Source of the DNA: an uncultured Bacteroidales bacterium
Lineage (GTDB): Bacteria; Bacteroidota; Bacteroidia; Bacteroidales; FEN-979
Assembly: GCA_903885595.1 (NCBI GenBank)
Contig: CAISJJ010000424.1
Location: 1-41,200, forward strand
Length of the DNA stretch: 41,200 bases
Direction of reading: 5' to 3'
The position numbers and the translations under genes were made by a program. The notes beneath the pieces are model-generated. The model was not told the DNA's origin. It saw nothing but the letters and a program-made list of their open reading frames with translations, and made no database searches. Shown here one piece after another: positions 9,273-18,120 of this stretch (its first letter is position 1; every line of letters starts with the position of its first letter).

Positions 9273-10814
9273 TCATTTGTCAATTCGTTCGGGGACAACA
9301 GCGCTGTTGCGGTAGATAAATATCCTGCGGTTTTTGTTGATCGGGTTTAACCAATGTACAAAACGGTCGATGAACCCTGGCTCTATCGTTGTTTCATAGA
9401 TCAGCCGGGGAAAGTATTTCCTGGCCTTTACTACCATGGGTTGTATCTGCTTGTCGCCGGTGAAGAGAATAAAACCGGGCGGGGAGGTTGCGCTGTGCCG
9501 GTATGCAACGGCAAGGATTGTATCGGCGCTCAGATCACCCACAAATTCGTTGTACGACACTGGCCATTGATTCAGGTAAAATTTAGGCATCAGTTCAGGG
9601 CCGTTTTCTTCATCAACAACAGCAATGGCTTTAATGTTGGGGTATCTTGAAAGATAGGTCATCGACTCGACCCTTGCTTTTTTCGAGTAGGTAAAGGTAA
9701 AGGTCAGTAAAAGAATGGTGTTGAGGGTCCAGAAAAAGCCCCATGACCATGAAAGCAATTTCGGATTTCTCTTCCAGAATCCTGAATTGGCTGCAAAAGC
9801 AGACCATCCCATCGCACCGAACACGATCATCAGCGGGATCATGGGGAGGATAAACCGCTCCTGCTTATTCGGGAAATAGGAATGAAAGATAAAAAACAGT
9901 AAAACCGGGATGAAAACCACGAGGTATTTCTTCCAGCTCTTAACAAAACCAAAGAAGAGGAAAAGACTGACCGGTGGAATAAGAAGGGCAAAGATGGTCA
10001 GGAAATAGTTGTACCAGGGAAGTGAAATATAGTCGTTGCGCTCTGTGACACAAACATTTAAATATTCCAGCATTTCAGCGAACGGCTTACCCCATATGAA
10101 AAAATCAATGCCGCCCTGGACCAGTGAAAAAGTAAACAGTGAGCCCAGCGAGAGGGCCAGGAGTTCGCGCCATTTTCGCTGAAACAGGATGACCAGGCCA
10201 ATGCCGATGGGAAAAAAGACGGCTTGCGGCCTGATATCAACCGATAGTCCGAACAGGAGACCTGCCAGGAACCATGCCATGAAAACACGCGACCCTTGTT
10301 TTTCCCGGAAGATCATCCAGTATCCTGCCATCAGCAGGGGGACACAGGTCATTTCCACAAGATTCCGGATGCTCATCCATGGCATGAACCAGAAAACCGC
10401 GAGCAAAAGTCCGGCCAGCTTTGCTGCTCTTTCATCCTGAAGTTTCGCAGCGATTTTATATCCCAGGTAAACGGTGATGAGTGAAAATGCCCCGTGGATC
10501 AGCCGTGCGACAAACATTTTTATTTGCGGGTCGGTGATCCCGGTCCACTGCAAAAGCGAGAAAAGCAGGAAATGCAATCCCGGGTAAAACAAGTTGTGGC
10601 CGGTCGGACCATGATTATCAGGACTGCCCGGAAGCCAGGGATGATTACCGGGATTGGCGACCCATGATCCGGCCGATTCAATCACAATGAAATGATCATC
10701 AAACATCCCCCAGCCTTTGGCAAAAATGGCGGCCAGTAAGCGGAAAAGAACTGCCAGCGCCATGATAACAAACAATGGATTCTTTTCCCAATACCTCCTG
10801 ATAATCTCTGACAT
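9273..10814 (-). CDS. GT-C membrane glycosyltransferase, GT22/Alg9-like
   Basis: This 513-residue integral-membrane protein has roughly ten hydrophobic segments and the layout of GT-C glycosyltransferases, which use polyprenyl-phosphate sugar donors on the outer face of the inner membrane. The first extracytoplasmic loop carries the acidic motif KGWGMFDDHFIV. Later PNKQERFILPMIPLMIVFG resembles the HKEERF motif of the Alg9/PIG-B (GT22) mannosyltransferases. The C-terminal 130 residues form a soluble domain. It starts the transcript that continues into the aminotransferase, GT2 and ligA genes, with a one-base gap to the aminotransferase. The GT2 product probably supplies its donor. The assignment to GT22 rather than GT39 or GT83 is moderate. 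Confidence 0.82.
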   Translation of the reverse strand: MSEIIRRYWEKNPLFVIMALAVLFRLLAAIFAKGWGMFDDHFIVIESAGSWVANPGNHPWLPGSPDNHGPTGHNLFYPGLHFLLFSLLQWTGITDPQIKMFVARLIHGAFSLITVYLGYKIAAKLQDERAAKLAGLLLAVFWFMPWMSIRNLVEMTCVPLLMAGYWMIFREKQGSRVFMAWFLAGLLFGLSVDIRPQAVFFPIGIGLVILFQRKWRELLALSLGSLFTFSLVQGGIDFFIWGKPFAEMLEYLNVCVTERNDYISLPWYNYFLTIFALLIPPVSLFLFFGFVKSWKKYLVVFIPVLLFFIFHSYFPNKQERFILPMIPLMIVFGAMGWSAFAANSGFWKRNPKLLSWSWGFFWTLNTILLLTFTFTYSKKARVESMTYLSRYPNIKAIAVVDEENGPELMPKFYLNQWPVSYNEFVGDLSADTILAVAYRHSATSPPGFILFTGDKQIQPMVVKARKYFPRLIYETTIEPGFIDRFVHWLNPINKNRRIFIYRNSAVVPERIDK

Positions 10815-10857
10815 CTGCTTTAAATTGTTTAACTGATCATTGTACCTTTAACTATTT

Positions 10858-10979
10858 TGCTACCTCGCTATTTACTCACGATCATTTTTATTTATTTTGG
10901 GTGTTCGTGATTGCTTCGCAATTCGCTACCTCGCAATTTCGCTATTTCGCTACCTCGCAATTTCGCTATTTCGCTACCT
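10858..10979. repeat. Octamer array of the CGCTACCT family, locus 1
   Basis: Two units (GCTACCT, CGCTATTT) lie at 10858-10873. The main phased array runs from 10917 to 10979. From 10924 it reads CGCTACCT, CGCAATTT, CGCTATTT, then the same three again, then CGCTACCT, so a 24-bp higher-order unit is duplicated exactly (10926-10949 and 10950-10973). A decayed unit (CTCTACGT, 10980-10987) contains the TAG stop of the UspA gene. The array fills the spacer between the UspA and GT-C genes. Confidence 0.9.
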
Positions 10980-10981
10980 CT

Positions 10982-11863
10982 CTACGTCAACATCGCCCAC
11001 TCATAATAATGATAACCCAGTTCAATCGGGTTGATACCCATAACAGGAATTTGGGCTTCATTAAACATCAGCCGCTCATCCCACGATGCCAGGCTGAACC
11101 CTGGAACATCGATGTTCGGACGGGTCATGATCATCACCAGGTCGGCATGCACGGTGACGCTGTAAGCAATAACCTCTTCGGCGAAATTACTTGATTTATA
11201 AGCTGTTGTGACTCCATATGGAATGTTTTCCTCGTCGAAAATATCGGTGATCTGCTTGGTGATGATCGAAAGACGGGTCTTAAGTCCCGCATCTTTTTCC
11301 GGACACAGGAACATGTGAATCTTTGCATTGAAAAGTGTTGCCATCAGCTTTGCCCACTGCACAGCCTGGCGCGACTCAACATCGTTGCTTACCGGGAAGA
11401 CGATGTTCTGGTAGCCCTCCTTGAAGGAGCGTTTCTGAACCACCACTACGGGGATGGGCGACTCGATTACAACCTTCAGTGCATAGCTCCCGAAAACGTG
11501 TTGTAATCCTTTTTTTCCGTGGGTGCCGAGGATCATCAGGTTGGCTTTGATCTTTGTGGCTACCTCGCTGATGGTTGAAAAAATGCTTCCTTCCATTGCC
11601 AGGGTATCGATGTCGACGTTGTACTTTTTTTCATAATATTTTTTGTACTCCCTGAGCCGCCACTCAACATAATCGACCCCCACATTTTTCTTTTTCAGGG
11701 CAGCTTTGGTTTCCTTGTTGATGATGTGCAGGATACAGACGCTGTATCCGAGGAATTTCGCCAGTTTTACTCCGTGAGAAATGGCGTTTCCGCATACTTC
11801 AGAGAAATCGGTCGGAATCAGGACAATTTTATTGTACTTCTGTTCCTTGGTTGGTTGTGACAT
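10982..11863 (-). CDS. Tandem universal stress protein (two UspA domains)
   Basis: This 293-residue cytoplasmic protein has two Usp domains in tandem. The first begins KIVLIPTDFSEVCGNAISHG and carries an ATP-loop-like MILGTHGKKGLQHVFGS. The second begins NIVFPVSNDVESRQAVQWA and lacks a clear glycine loop, having instead VMIMTRPNIDVPG. The first domain therefore looks able to bind nucleotide and the second degenerate, a common arrangement in Bacteroidota. Heptamer repeats end 8 bases upstream of the ATG, and its TAG stop lies in a decayed unit of the octamer array. The specific stress is unknown. Confidence 0.93.
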   Translation of the reverse strand: MSQPTKEQKYNKIVLIPTDFSEVCGNAISHGVKLAKFLGYSVCILHIINKETKAALKKKNVGVDYVEWRLREYKKYYEKKYNVDIDTLAMEGSIFSTISEVATKIKANLMILGTHGKKGLQHVFGSYALKVVIESPIPVVVVQKRSFKEGYQNIVFPVSNDVESRQAVQWAKLMATLFNAKIHMFLCPEKDAGLKTRLSIITKQITDIFDEENIPYGVTTAYKSSNFAEEVIAYSVTVHADLVMIMTRPNIDVPGFSLASWDERLMFNEAQIPVMGINPIELGYHYYEWAMLT

Positions 11864-11871
11864 GTGATAAG

Positions 11872-11945
11872 GATTTACGATTTACGATTTACGATTTACG
11901 ATTTTTTAATATTCGATATTCAATATTAGATATTCGATATTCAAT
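11872..11945. repeat. Heptamer arrays (GATTTAC x4; ATTCGAT-type x5)
   Basis: Four perfect GATTTAC heptamers occupy 11872-11899. After an 11-base link come five phased heptamers at 11911-11945: ATTCGAT, ATTCAAT, ATTAGAT, ATTCGAT, ATTCAAT. The array begins 8 bases upstream of the UspA start codon and so would form its 5' leader. The remaining 41 bases to the HD gene stop are unremarkable. Confidence 0.9.
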
Positions 11946-11986
11946 GGGCGATCTCTATTTCATTATTCCTGAACTGTTTGCCCCTT

Positions 11987-12574
11987 TCAGGCAGGATGAA
12001 GTATCTGCTGAATCTCCCGCAGGTTTATCTGCTTTTGTTCATTCCTTAATAAAAGTGCAGATTTTGTAAAATATTGATGGCCCGATAAAAATGATACCTG
12101 GGATGTAAACCAGTCATGTAAATTCATCTGCCTGATGCCATTTACCTGCCATTCAAGCCTGAGCTGGAAGGCATGGATGAAAAAGTCGTCACGGCCAAGG
12201 TAATCGAGGTCAGCATCGCAAAGGATCTTTTCTTCCAGTGACGATGGGCGCTGCGGCAGCCGGGTCACCATGATCAGTGCGGCGATGTAGTCGATGTCAG
12301 CAGGGGCATAATTAAAACGGGGAAGGATCATTTTCGCAAGGCTGACCGATGCAGTTTCATGATCGGTATACTGTAAGAGGATTCCTGCATCGTGGTATAT
12401 TGCTGCTGTTTCAATAAGGGTTCTGTACTTCTCTTCAATTTGTTCGGATTCGATGAGGCGCCTGGCAGCTCTGTGCACATCGAGGGTGTGTTCAACACTA
12501 TGATAAAACAGTGTTGGTTTAAGCTCTGCTTTCAGTCGTTGAACGATATAATCACTGGCTCCGCTGAAATCCAT
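11987..12574 (-). CDS. HD-domain phosphohydrolase
   Basis: This 195-residue protein is a single HD domain, a metal-dependent phosphohydrolase fold that acts on nucleotides or cyclic nucleotides. The metal ligands are visible in order: His25/His29 in YHSVEHTLDV, the His61-Asp62 doublet in AAIYHDAGILL, and Asp120-Asp124 in LCDADLDYLG. No N-terminal sensor or GGDEF-type partner is present, so it is a stand-alone soluble enzyme. It lies upstream of the UspA gene on the same strand, separated by heptamer repeats. The substrate cannot be inferred. Confidence 0.88.
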   Translation of the reverse strand: MDFSGASDYIVQRLKAELKPTLFYHSVEHTLDVHRAARRLIESEQIEEKYRTLIETAAIYHDAGILLQYTDHETASVSLAKMILPRFNYAPADIDYIAALIMVTRLPQRPSSLEEKILCDADLDYLGRDDFFIHAFQLRLEWQVNGIRQMNLHDWFTSQVSFLSGHQYFTKSALLLRNEQKQINLREIQQILHPA

Positions 12575-12650
12575 ATCGGGGATGATTTTTTTGTAAAAAT
12601 ATGAAAAAAAGTGAAGCTTGAAATAGAAAAGAAAAAAGTGACCGGTAAAA

Positions 12651-13304
12651 TCAGCGGATGTTTTTGAGCTGATGGATGGTTGCTGTGGGATCGGCCGACG
12701 AAAAAATGGTATTGCCGGCTACCAGGATGTCAACCCCCTGCCTGACAAGTAGCGGGGCGTTCTGCAGGTCAATGCCTCCATCTACTTCGATCATCACGCT
12801 GAGGTTCTGCAGGGTGATCATGGATCGGAGTGTAATGATTTTTTCCAGGGTATCCTGAATGAACGACTGTCCGCCAAATCCGGGATGTACCGACATCAAC
12901 AGAACCATATCCGCTTCGGCGATAACTTCGGTCAATACATTTACCGGGGTTTCAGGGTTGATCACAATGCCTGCTTTTGCATGCAGGGTCCTGATGGTCC
13001 TCAGGGCTTCAACCGGATTCCTGCATGCCTCCATGTGAATGCTGATAATGTCGGCTCCGGCCTTTTTGAACCGTTCAAGGTACCGTTCGGGATCAACGAT
13101 CATTAAATGCACATCAAGAACCTTTTGGGTTGCTTTCCTTATCTTTTCAATGATGGAAAATCCGAATGAAATGTTTGGAACAAAAACACCATCCATGACA
13201 TCAAGGTGAAACCAGTCGGCCTCACTTTGATTGAGCATGACAATATCTTTCTCGAGATTCAGAAAATTGGCAGAGAGGAGGGAAGGCGCTACCAGATGGG
13301 ACAT
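12651..13304 (-). CDS. rpe: Ribulose-phosphate 3-epimerase
   Basis: Rpe interconverts ribulose-5-phosphate and xylulose-5-phosphate in the pentose phosphate pathway. The TIM-barrel signatures are APSLLSANF, WFHLDVMDGVFVPNISFG (His33 and Asp35 metal ligands), DVHLMI, VHPGFGGQ and EVDGGI. I placed the start at ATG 13304, which gives 217 residues, the usual length. An upstream in-frame start at 13379 would add 25 residues that are just a translation of the heptamer array, so it should be rejected. The ATG lies 8 bases from the array edge. The gap of 76 bases to the HD gene is A-rich without a clear terminator. Confidence 0.96.
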   Translation of the reverse strand: MSHLVAPSLLSANFLNLEKDIVMLNQSEADWFHLDVMDGVFVPNISFGFSIIEKIRKATQKVLDVHLMIVDPERYLERFKKAGADIISIHMEACRNPVEALRTIRTLHAKAGIVINPETPVNVLTEVIAEADMVLLMSVHPGFGGQSFIQDTLEKIITLRSMITLQNLSVMIEVDGGIDLQNAPLLVRQGVDILVAGNTIFSSADPTATIHQLKNIR

Positions 13305-13312
13305 TTGGAAGG

Positions 13313-13410
13313 ACGAATTACGAATTACGAAGTACGAATATCGAGTGACAAGTGACGAGTGACAAGTGACAAGTGACAAGTGACGAATTACGAGTGACGA
13401 GTGACGAAAT
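13313..13410. repeat. Phased heptamer array, 14 units (ACRAGTG / ACGAATT)
   Basis: Fourteen contiguous 7-base units hold perfect register. Most are ACGAATT, ACAAGTG or ACGAGTG, with ACGAAGT, ACGAATA, TCGAGTG and ACGAAAT as variants. The array lies between rpe and rpoD, starting 8 bases upstream of the rpe ATG. Its units are of the same TGAC/GTCA kind as the array at 36665-36734, in the opposite orientation. Confidence 0.92.
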
Positions 13411-13421
13411 CGCCAGTCACT

Positions 13422-13453
13422 AACTTACCAACTTACCAACTTACCAACTTGCC
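13422..13453. repeat. Octamer array AACTTACC x3 plus AACTTGCC
   Basis: Four phased octamers follow the heptamer array after an 11-base link and end 5 bases before the rpoD stop. The units belong to the same TTRCCARC family as the long array at 18180-18331. Two unrelated unit families therefore stand next to each other in one spacer. Confidence 0.88.
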
Positions 13454-13458
13454 AGCTT

Positions 13459-14322
13459 TTATCCCAGATACGTCTTTAAAATCTTACTCCTCGATGTGTG
13501 TTTAAGCCGGCGTATGGCTTTTTCCTTGATCTGCCGCACGCGTTCGCGGGTAAGGTCGAATTTCTCGCCGATCTCCTCCAGGGTCATCGGGTGGCTGCCA
13601 TTCAGTCCGAAATAGAGCCGGATAACGTCAGCTTCACGCTGGGTGAGTGTAGATACAGCGCGTTCAATTTCCTTTTTCAGCGATTCATACAGCAGTCCGT
13701 TGTCGGGGGTGGTATTTTCCTCACTCCGCAATACATCGTACATGGTGTTATCCTCGTCCTGAATAAGCGGGGCATCCATGGAAACATGACGGCCTGAATT
13801 CCGCATCGATTCCTTTACCTCATTTTCTGAAACTTCGAGCAGAAGCGCAATTTCACCTGCATTCGGTTCGCGTTCGTACTGTTGTTCCAGCTGGGCATAG
13901 GCTTTGTTGATCTTATTGATCGAGCCGATTTTATTCAATGGTAAACGCACAATCCTCGATTGTTCGGCCAATGCCTGAAGAATCGACTGACGGATCCACC
14001 ACACAGCATAGGAGATGAACTTGAAACCGCGGGTTTCATCAAACCGCTGGGCAGCTTTGATAAGTCCCAGGTTTCCTTCGTTGATCAGGTCGGGAAGACT
14101 AAGTCCTTGGTTTTGATATTGTTTTGATACAGAAACCACGAAACGCAAATTGGCTTTGGTCAGTTTTTCGAGCGCTGCCATATCGCCCTGCTTGATTCGC
14201 TGGGCGAGGGCCACCTCCTCGTCGGCCGTAATGAGTTCAACTTTGCCAATCTCCTGGAGATATTTATCCAGTGATGCGGTTTCGCGATTGGTAACCTGCT
14301 TCGTAATTTTTAACTGCCTCAT
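13459..14322 (-). CDS. rpoD: Primary sigma factor of RNA polymerase (Bacteroidota type)
   Basis: This is the housekeeping sigma-70 factor. It is 287 residues long, the short form without a large region 1.1 or a non-conserved insertion that is characteristic of Bacteroidota. Region 1.2 is seen as [20 protein letters not shown]. Region 2 includes [18 protein letters not shown] and [18 protein letters not shown]. Region 3 follows ([16 protein letters not shown]). Region 4 ends the protein ([20 protein letters not shown], then [12 protein letters not shown]). It should recognise the TAnnTTTG/TTTG promoters noted in this window. The region upstream (14323-14393) has no clear promoter of its own. 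Confidence 0.97.
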   Translation of the reverse strand: MRQLKITKQVTNRETASLDKYLQEIGKVELITADEEVALAQRIKQGDMAALEKLTKANLRFVVSVSKQYQNQGLSLPDLINEGNLGLIKAAQRFDETRGFKFISYAVWWIRQSILQALAEQSRIVRLPLNKIGSINKINKAYAQLEQQYEREPNAGEIALLLEVSENEVKESMRNSGRHVSMDAPLIQDEDNTMYDVLRSEENTTPDNGLLYESLKKEIERAVSTLTQREADVIRLYFGLNGSHPMTLEEIGEKFDLTRERVRQIKEKAIRRLKHTSRSKILKTYLG

Positions 14323-14393
14323 GCGAACGCAATTTGTTTTGACCTAAAATATGGGTCGGTTTACGTAAAAATTAGGTTAAGGTTACATTATAA

Positions 14394-16634
14394 TTATCTT
14401 CTCGGGCCACGATGGTCGCCGCCGCGGTGATCACCTCCGCGGTCATGACTACGATCACCCCGGTCGCCCCGGTCGGGACGGCTGTCGGAACGCGGTTCAG
14501 GTTTACGTTCAACGTAGCCTTCCGGTTTTGGAAGCAATGCCCTGCGTGATAGTTTCAGCTTTCCGGTTTTCGGATCCACTTCGATCAGTTTTACTTCAAT
14601 TTCATCGCCAACTTTCAGTGCATCTTCAACCTTTTCCAATCGTTTCCAGTCAATTTCAGAAATATGAAGCAAACCATCCTGGTTGGGAAGGATTTCAACG
14701 AAGGCGCCAAATGACTGGATGTTTTTAACTTTTCCCTTGTAAACGGTACCAACTTCTGCTACGGATGCGATGCGTTTGATCTTTTCGATCACCTTGTCGC
14801 GTGCTTCCATATTGTCGGCTACAATATCGACGATCCCGAATTCACCAACCTCTTCAATAACAATGGTGGTGCCGGTTTCGCGCTGCATCTCCTGGATCAC
14901 CTTGCCACCTGGGCCAATGATGGCTCCGATGAATTCCTTGGGAACCTTCATCTGGAAAATACGGGGGACAAATGGTTTGAAATCGGGACGTGGTTCAGAA
15001 ATGGTTTTTTCCATTTCACCGAGGATGTGCATGCGTCCCTGGCGGGCCTGAAGCAGGGCTTCGCGCAGAATGTCAAATGATAATCCGTCGACCTTGATAT
15101 CCATCTGGCAGGCGGTAATTCCGTCGCGGGTGCCGCAAACTTTGAAGTCCATGTCGCCCAGGTGATCTTCATCGCCCAGGATATCTGACAATACAACATA
15201 GCGCTTGCTGTCGGTGATGAGTCCCATGGCAATGCCGGAAACGGGTTTGGTGATTTTAACGCCGGCATCCATCAGCGCCATGGTACCGGCGCAAACCGTT
15301 GCCATTGATGAACTGCCGTTCGATTCGAGGATGTCGGAAACAATACGTATAGTATACAAATTATCAGCTCCCTGTGGGATCATGTTTTTCAAAGCGCGCA
15401 AAGCGAGATTTCCGTGGCCTATTTCACGCCTGCCTGTGCTGCGTATCGGTTTCACTTCTCCTGTTGCAAAGGATGGGAAATTGTAATGCAGGATGAAATT
15501 CACTTTGCCTTCGATAATAGCGCCGTCGATCGCCTGCTGATCCAGTTTTGTTCCAAGGGTTACCGTGGTGAGCGACTGGGTTTCGCCGCGGGTAAAAATG
15601 GCCGAACCATGCGCTGCGGGCAGGTAATCGATCTCCGACCAGATGGGGCGGATCTCATCCAGCTTACGTCCGTCCAAACGCTTGCGGTTGTCCATGGTAG
15701 CGTTGCGGATGGCATCCTTTTCAACTTCGTGATAGTAACGGCCGATCAGGTTCTTGTTGGCATCTTTTTCCTCATCGGTGAGTGTGGCAACAAATTCTTC
15801 TTTAATGGTTTCGATGATCTTTTTGCGCTCATGCTTGTTGGCATTGCCGCTGGTCGCCATCTCGTAAACCTTCTGGTAGGTACCCGCTTTGATCTTTTCC
15901 CTGAATTCGGGGTTGTTTGATTCGTGGCAATAGCTCCTTTTTACTTTTGATTTTTCAATCATTGATGCAAGCTCGAGCTGGGCTGTACATTGATCCTTGA
16001 TGGCTTCATGCGCAACGCGGATGGCTTCCACCATGTCATCCTCGGATACTTCTTTCATTTCACCTTCCACCATCATGATGTTGTCGATGGAGGCAGCCAC
16101 AATGATGTCGATATCTGCATCAGCCATGGCATCAATGTTCGGATTAATAACGAACTGGCCGTTGATCCGTGCAACCCTGACCTCAGAGATAGGGCCGTTG
16201 AAGGGGATATCGCTTACGGCGAGGGCAGCCGATGCAGCCAGGCATGCCAGCGCATCGGGTAAAACATTCTTGTCGGCTGAGATCAGGGTGACAATCACCT
16301 GTACTTCGGCATGGTAATCATCGGGAAAAAGCGGGCGGAGCGCCCTGTCAATCAACCTTGAAATAAGGATTTCGTAATCGGAGGGTCGGGCTTCGCGTTT
16401 AAAAAAGCCTCCCGGAAAACGGCCGGCGGCGGCATATTTTTCGCGGTATTCAACCGATAATGGCATGAAGTCAACGTTTTCCTTTGCTTCCTGCATAGCT
16501 ACCACAGTAGCAAGTAACATGGTGTCGCCCATCTTTACAACAACAGACCCATCGGCTTGTTTGGCGAGTTTGCCGGTTTCAATGCTGATCTCGCGACCAT
16601 CGGCAAGAGTAAAAGTTTTTGTTATTCCATTCAT
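14394..16634 (-). CDS. pnp: Polynucleotide phosphorylase
   Basis: PNPase degrades RNA 3' to 5' by phosphorolysis and can add tails in reverse. At 746 residues it is full length. It has two RNase PH domains (first: [16 protein letters not shown] and [20 protein letters not shown]; second: [14 protein letters not shown] and [20 protein letters not shown]), a helical linker, a KH domain ([20 protein letters not shown]) and an S1 domain ([20 protein letters not shown]). After the S1 domain a roughly 40-residue tail is rich in Arg, Gly, Asp and His ([18 protein letters not shown]), an RGG-like RNA-binding extension. It lies downstream of rpsO, the usual rpsO-pnp order, with a hairpin between them. 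Confidence 0.98.
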   Translation of the reverse strand: MNGITKTFTLADGREISIETGKLAKQADGSVVVKMGDTMLLATVVAMQEAKENVDFMPLSVEYREKYAAAGRFPGGFFKREARPSDYEILISRLIDRALRPLFPDDYHAEVQVIVTLISADKNVLPDALACLAASAALAVSDIPFNGPISEVRVARINGQFVINPNIDAMADADIDIIVAASIDNIMMVEGEMKEVSEDDMVEAIRVAHEAIKDQCTAQLELASMIEKSKVKRSYCHESNNPEFREKIKAGTYQKVYEMATSGNANKHERKKIIETIKEEFVATLTDEEKDANKNLIGRYYHEVEKDAIRNATMDNRKRLDGRKLDEIRPIWSEIDYLPAAHGSAIFTRGETQSLTTVTLGTKLDQQAIDGAIIEGKVNFILHYNFPSFATGEVKPIRSTGRREIGHGNLALRALKNMIPQGADNLYTIRIVSDILESNGSSSMATVCAGTMALMDAGVKITKPVSGIAMGLITDSKRYVVLSDILGDEDHLGDMDFKVCGTRDGITACQMDIKVDGLSFDILREALLQARQGRMHILGEMEKTISEPRPDFKPFVPRIFQMKVPKEFIGAIIGPGGKVIQEMQRETGTTIVIEEVGEFGIVDIVADNMEARDKVIEKIKRIASVAEVGTVYKGKVKNIQSFGAFVEILPNQDGLLHISEIDWKRLEKVEDALKVGDEIEVKLIEVDPKTGKLKLSRRALLPKPEGYVERKPEPRSDSRPDRGDRGDRSHDRGGDHRGGDHRGPRR

Positions 16635-16658
16635 TTGTTTTGTCTCTTTCAGATATTA

Positions 16659-16686
16659 AAAGAGGCAATTATCACATTGCCTCTTT
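16659..16686. terminator. 11-bp hairpin between rpsO and pnp
   Basis: AAAGAGGCAAT (16659-16669) pairs perfectly with 16676-16686 over a 6-base loop. On the minus strand the stem ends in TTTT then AATA, a short U-run, so it could terminate a fraction of rpsO transcripts. In many bacteria the rpsO-pnp space holds an RNase III-processed hairpin, so it could equally be a processing site. Confidence 0.7.
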
Positions 16687-16712
16687 CTTGATTTATAAAG
16701 AAAATAATAGAT

Positions 16713-16982
16713 TTATTTACGAATACCGAGTTTTTTAATGATATCACGATAACGTTGAATATCTTTGCTTTTCAGATAATCCAGCAATTTTCTGCGTTTT
16801 CCAACCATGATAACCAGCGAACGTTCAGTCACCATGTCTTTCTTGTTTATCTTCAGATGTTCGGTGAGATGCTGGATTTTCATAGTAAACAGGGCTACCT
16901 GCGCTTCAGTTGAGCCGCTGTCGAATTCTGATTTTCCGTGTTCTAAGAATGCTTTCTTTTTTACTTCAGGTGCTAAATTCAT
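16713..16982 (-). CDS. rpsO: 30S ribosomal protein S15
   Basis: S15 binds the central domain of 16S rRNA and nucleates platform assembly. The 89 residues match the family length. The hallmark central section is present (STEAQVALFTMKIQHLTEHL, then KINKKDMVTERSLVIMVGKR), and the C-terminus (LLDYLKSKDIQRYRDIIKKL) is typical. A strong promoter of the local type lies about 50 bases upstream. It heads the rpsO-pnp transcript. Confidence 0.98.
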   Translation of the reverse strand: MNLAPEVKKKAFLEHGKSEFDSGSTEAQVALFTMKIQHLTEHLKINKKDMVTERSLVIMVGKRRKLLDYLKSKDIQRYRDIIKKLGIRK

Positions 16983-17032
16983 TGCTATACGTGTTGTTTC
17001 TGATTAACTTAATAGGCCTTTTAAACGGGCTG

Positions 17033-17064
17033 CAAATGTATGAATTTCTTTTAATATCACCAAA
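17033..17064 (-). promoter_or_regulatory. rpsO promoter, TTTG-N20-TACATTTG
   Basis: On the minus strand TTTG (17064-17061) and TACATTTG (17040-17033) are separated by 20 bases. This is the best match to the Bacteroidota -33/-7 consensus in the window, with a leader of about 45 bases to the rpsO ATG. Confidence 0.7.
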
Positions 17065-17164
17065 TAAATCTTTGTCCGGAGTATTATTTTTCCTATCCGG
17101 AGAATAATTGTATTTTTGACTTTGTTTAATTTAATTGAGCGCTGCCAGGATTTGTCTCCTGCAG

Positions 17165-17189
17165 AGCCGGAAGGGATTATTGAAAATTG
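17165..17189. repeat. Dispersed 25-bp motif, copy 2
   Basis: This matches 2203-2227 at 23 of 25 positions (AGCCGGAAGG...ATTGAAAATTG). It lies in the divergent spacer between rpsO and the SDR gene, just upstream of the candidate SDR promoter. Nothing in either neighbour explains it. Confidence 0.7.
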
Positions 17190-17210
17190 TAAACTCAAAA
17201 AGGAAGGATC

Positions 17211-17240
17211 TTGCTATATTGAATTCTTCTGGTATAATTG
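17211..17240 (+). promoter_or_regulatory. Candidate promoter of the SDR-ALDH operon
   Basis: TTG (17211-17213) and TATAATTG (17233-17240) are separated by 19 bases. The -7 element deviates from TAnnTTTG by one base. The implied leader is about 30 bases. Confidence 0.4.
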
Positions 17241-17277
17241 CGCTCATTCAATTTGTTTAACATAAAAAAATCAATCA

Positions 17278-18120
17278 ATGACAAAAATTAAAGGGGCTAC
17301 TGTTTTAGTTACAGGAGGCGCATCCGGAATTGGACGGCTGATGGGAAGCATGTGCATGACCGATGGGGCAAAACAATTGATATTGTGGGATATAAACAAG
17401 GGAAAGCTGGAAAAAACAACACGTGAATTGCGTGCCATGCATTTCATCGTTCATCCGTTTGAGGTGGACGTTGCAGATTCCTCACAGGTGATTTCGACAG
17501 CAAGGCAAGTAATAACCGAACTGGGCGAGATTGACATACTTATCAACAATGCCGGAATTATTACCGGGAATATGGATTTTAAGGACTTTACGCATGCCGA
17601 TGTAGATAAAACCATGGCTGTTAATTCGAATGCGCTGATGCATGTAACTCTTGAATTTCTTCCTGGTATGGTTAAAAGGGGTTCAGGCCATATCGTCAAT
17701 ATATCTTCGGCTGCAGGCATGCTTTCAAATCCCGGAATGTCAGTGTATTGTGCGAGTAAATGGGCTGTTTCCGGCTGGTCAGAGTCGCTGCGTCTTGAAC
17801 TTGAGCGGGCCCGGAGCGGGGTGCATGTGACAACGGTCAATCCATCTTTTATTGATACCGGCATGTTTTCGGGGGTTAAATCAATTTTCTTATTGCCGCT
17901 GTTGAAACCTGAAGTCCTTGCCGGAAGGGTCGTAAGGGCAATCAAATTAAACAGGTTGTTTGTGAGGGCACCATTTATGGTAAAAATACTGCCCTTTGCA
18001 AAAGGAATTCTCCCGGTCCGGGTCTTTGACATGATCGTTGGCCGATGGCTGGGGGTCTACCAGGCAATGTCGGGGTTTAAGGGACATGGGGGAGAAGCTG
18101 GCAAGCTGGTAAGCTGGTAA
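17278..18120 (+). CDS. Short-chain dehydrogenase/reductase
   Basis: This 280-residue NAD(P)-dependent oxidoreductase belongs to the classical SDR family. It has the nucleotide-binding TGGASGIG at residues 12-19, NNAG at 90-93, the catalytic Ser in NISSAAG (about 143) and Tyr157-x3-Lys161 in VYCASKW. A hydrophobic C-terminal region (LLPLLKPEVLAGRVVRAIKL) suggests membrane association, as in retinol-dehydrogenase-like SDRs. The stop codon lies inside an octamer array, and the last residues (AGKLVSW) are encoded by repeat units. It precedes an aldehyde dehydrogenase on the same strand, so the pair may oxidise an alcohol to an acid, or reduce in the other direction. The substrate is unknown. Confidence 0.92.
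   Translation: MTKIKGATVLVTGGASGIGRLMGSMCMTDGAKQLILWDINKGKLEKTTRELRAMHFIVHPFEVDVADSSQVISTARQVITELGEIDILINNAGIITGNMDFKDFTHADVDKTMAVNSNALMHVTLEFLPGMVKRGSGHIVNISSAAGMLSNPGMSVYCASKWAVSGWSESLRLELERARSGVHVTTVNPSFIDTGMFSGVKSIFLLPLLKPEVLAGRVVRAIKLNRLFVRAPFMVKILPFAKGILPVRVFDMIVGRWLGVYQAMSGFKGHGGEAGKLVSW

Noticed and set aside
11851-12069. Plus-strand open frame starting in the heptamers (contains DLRFTIYDLRFFNIRYSI)
   Set aside because: The peptide is a direct translation of the tandem heptamers and then runs into the antisense of the HD gene.
13305-13379. 25-residue N-terminal extension of Rpe
   Set aside because: It is a translation of the heptamer array; Rpe is of normal length from ATG 13304.
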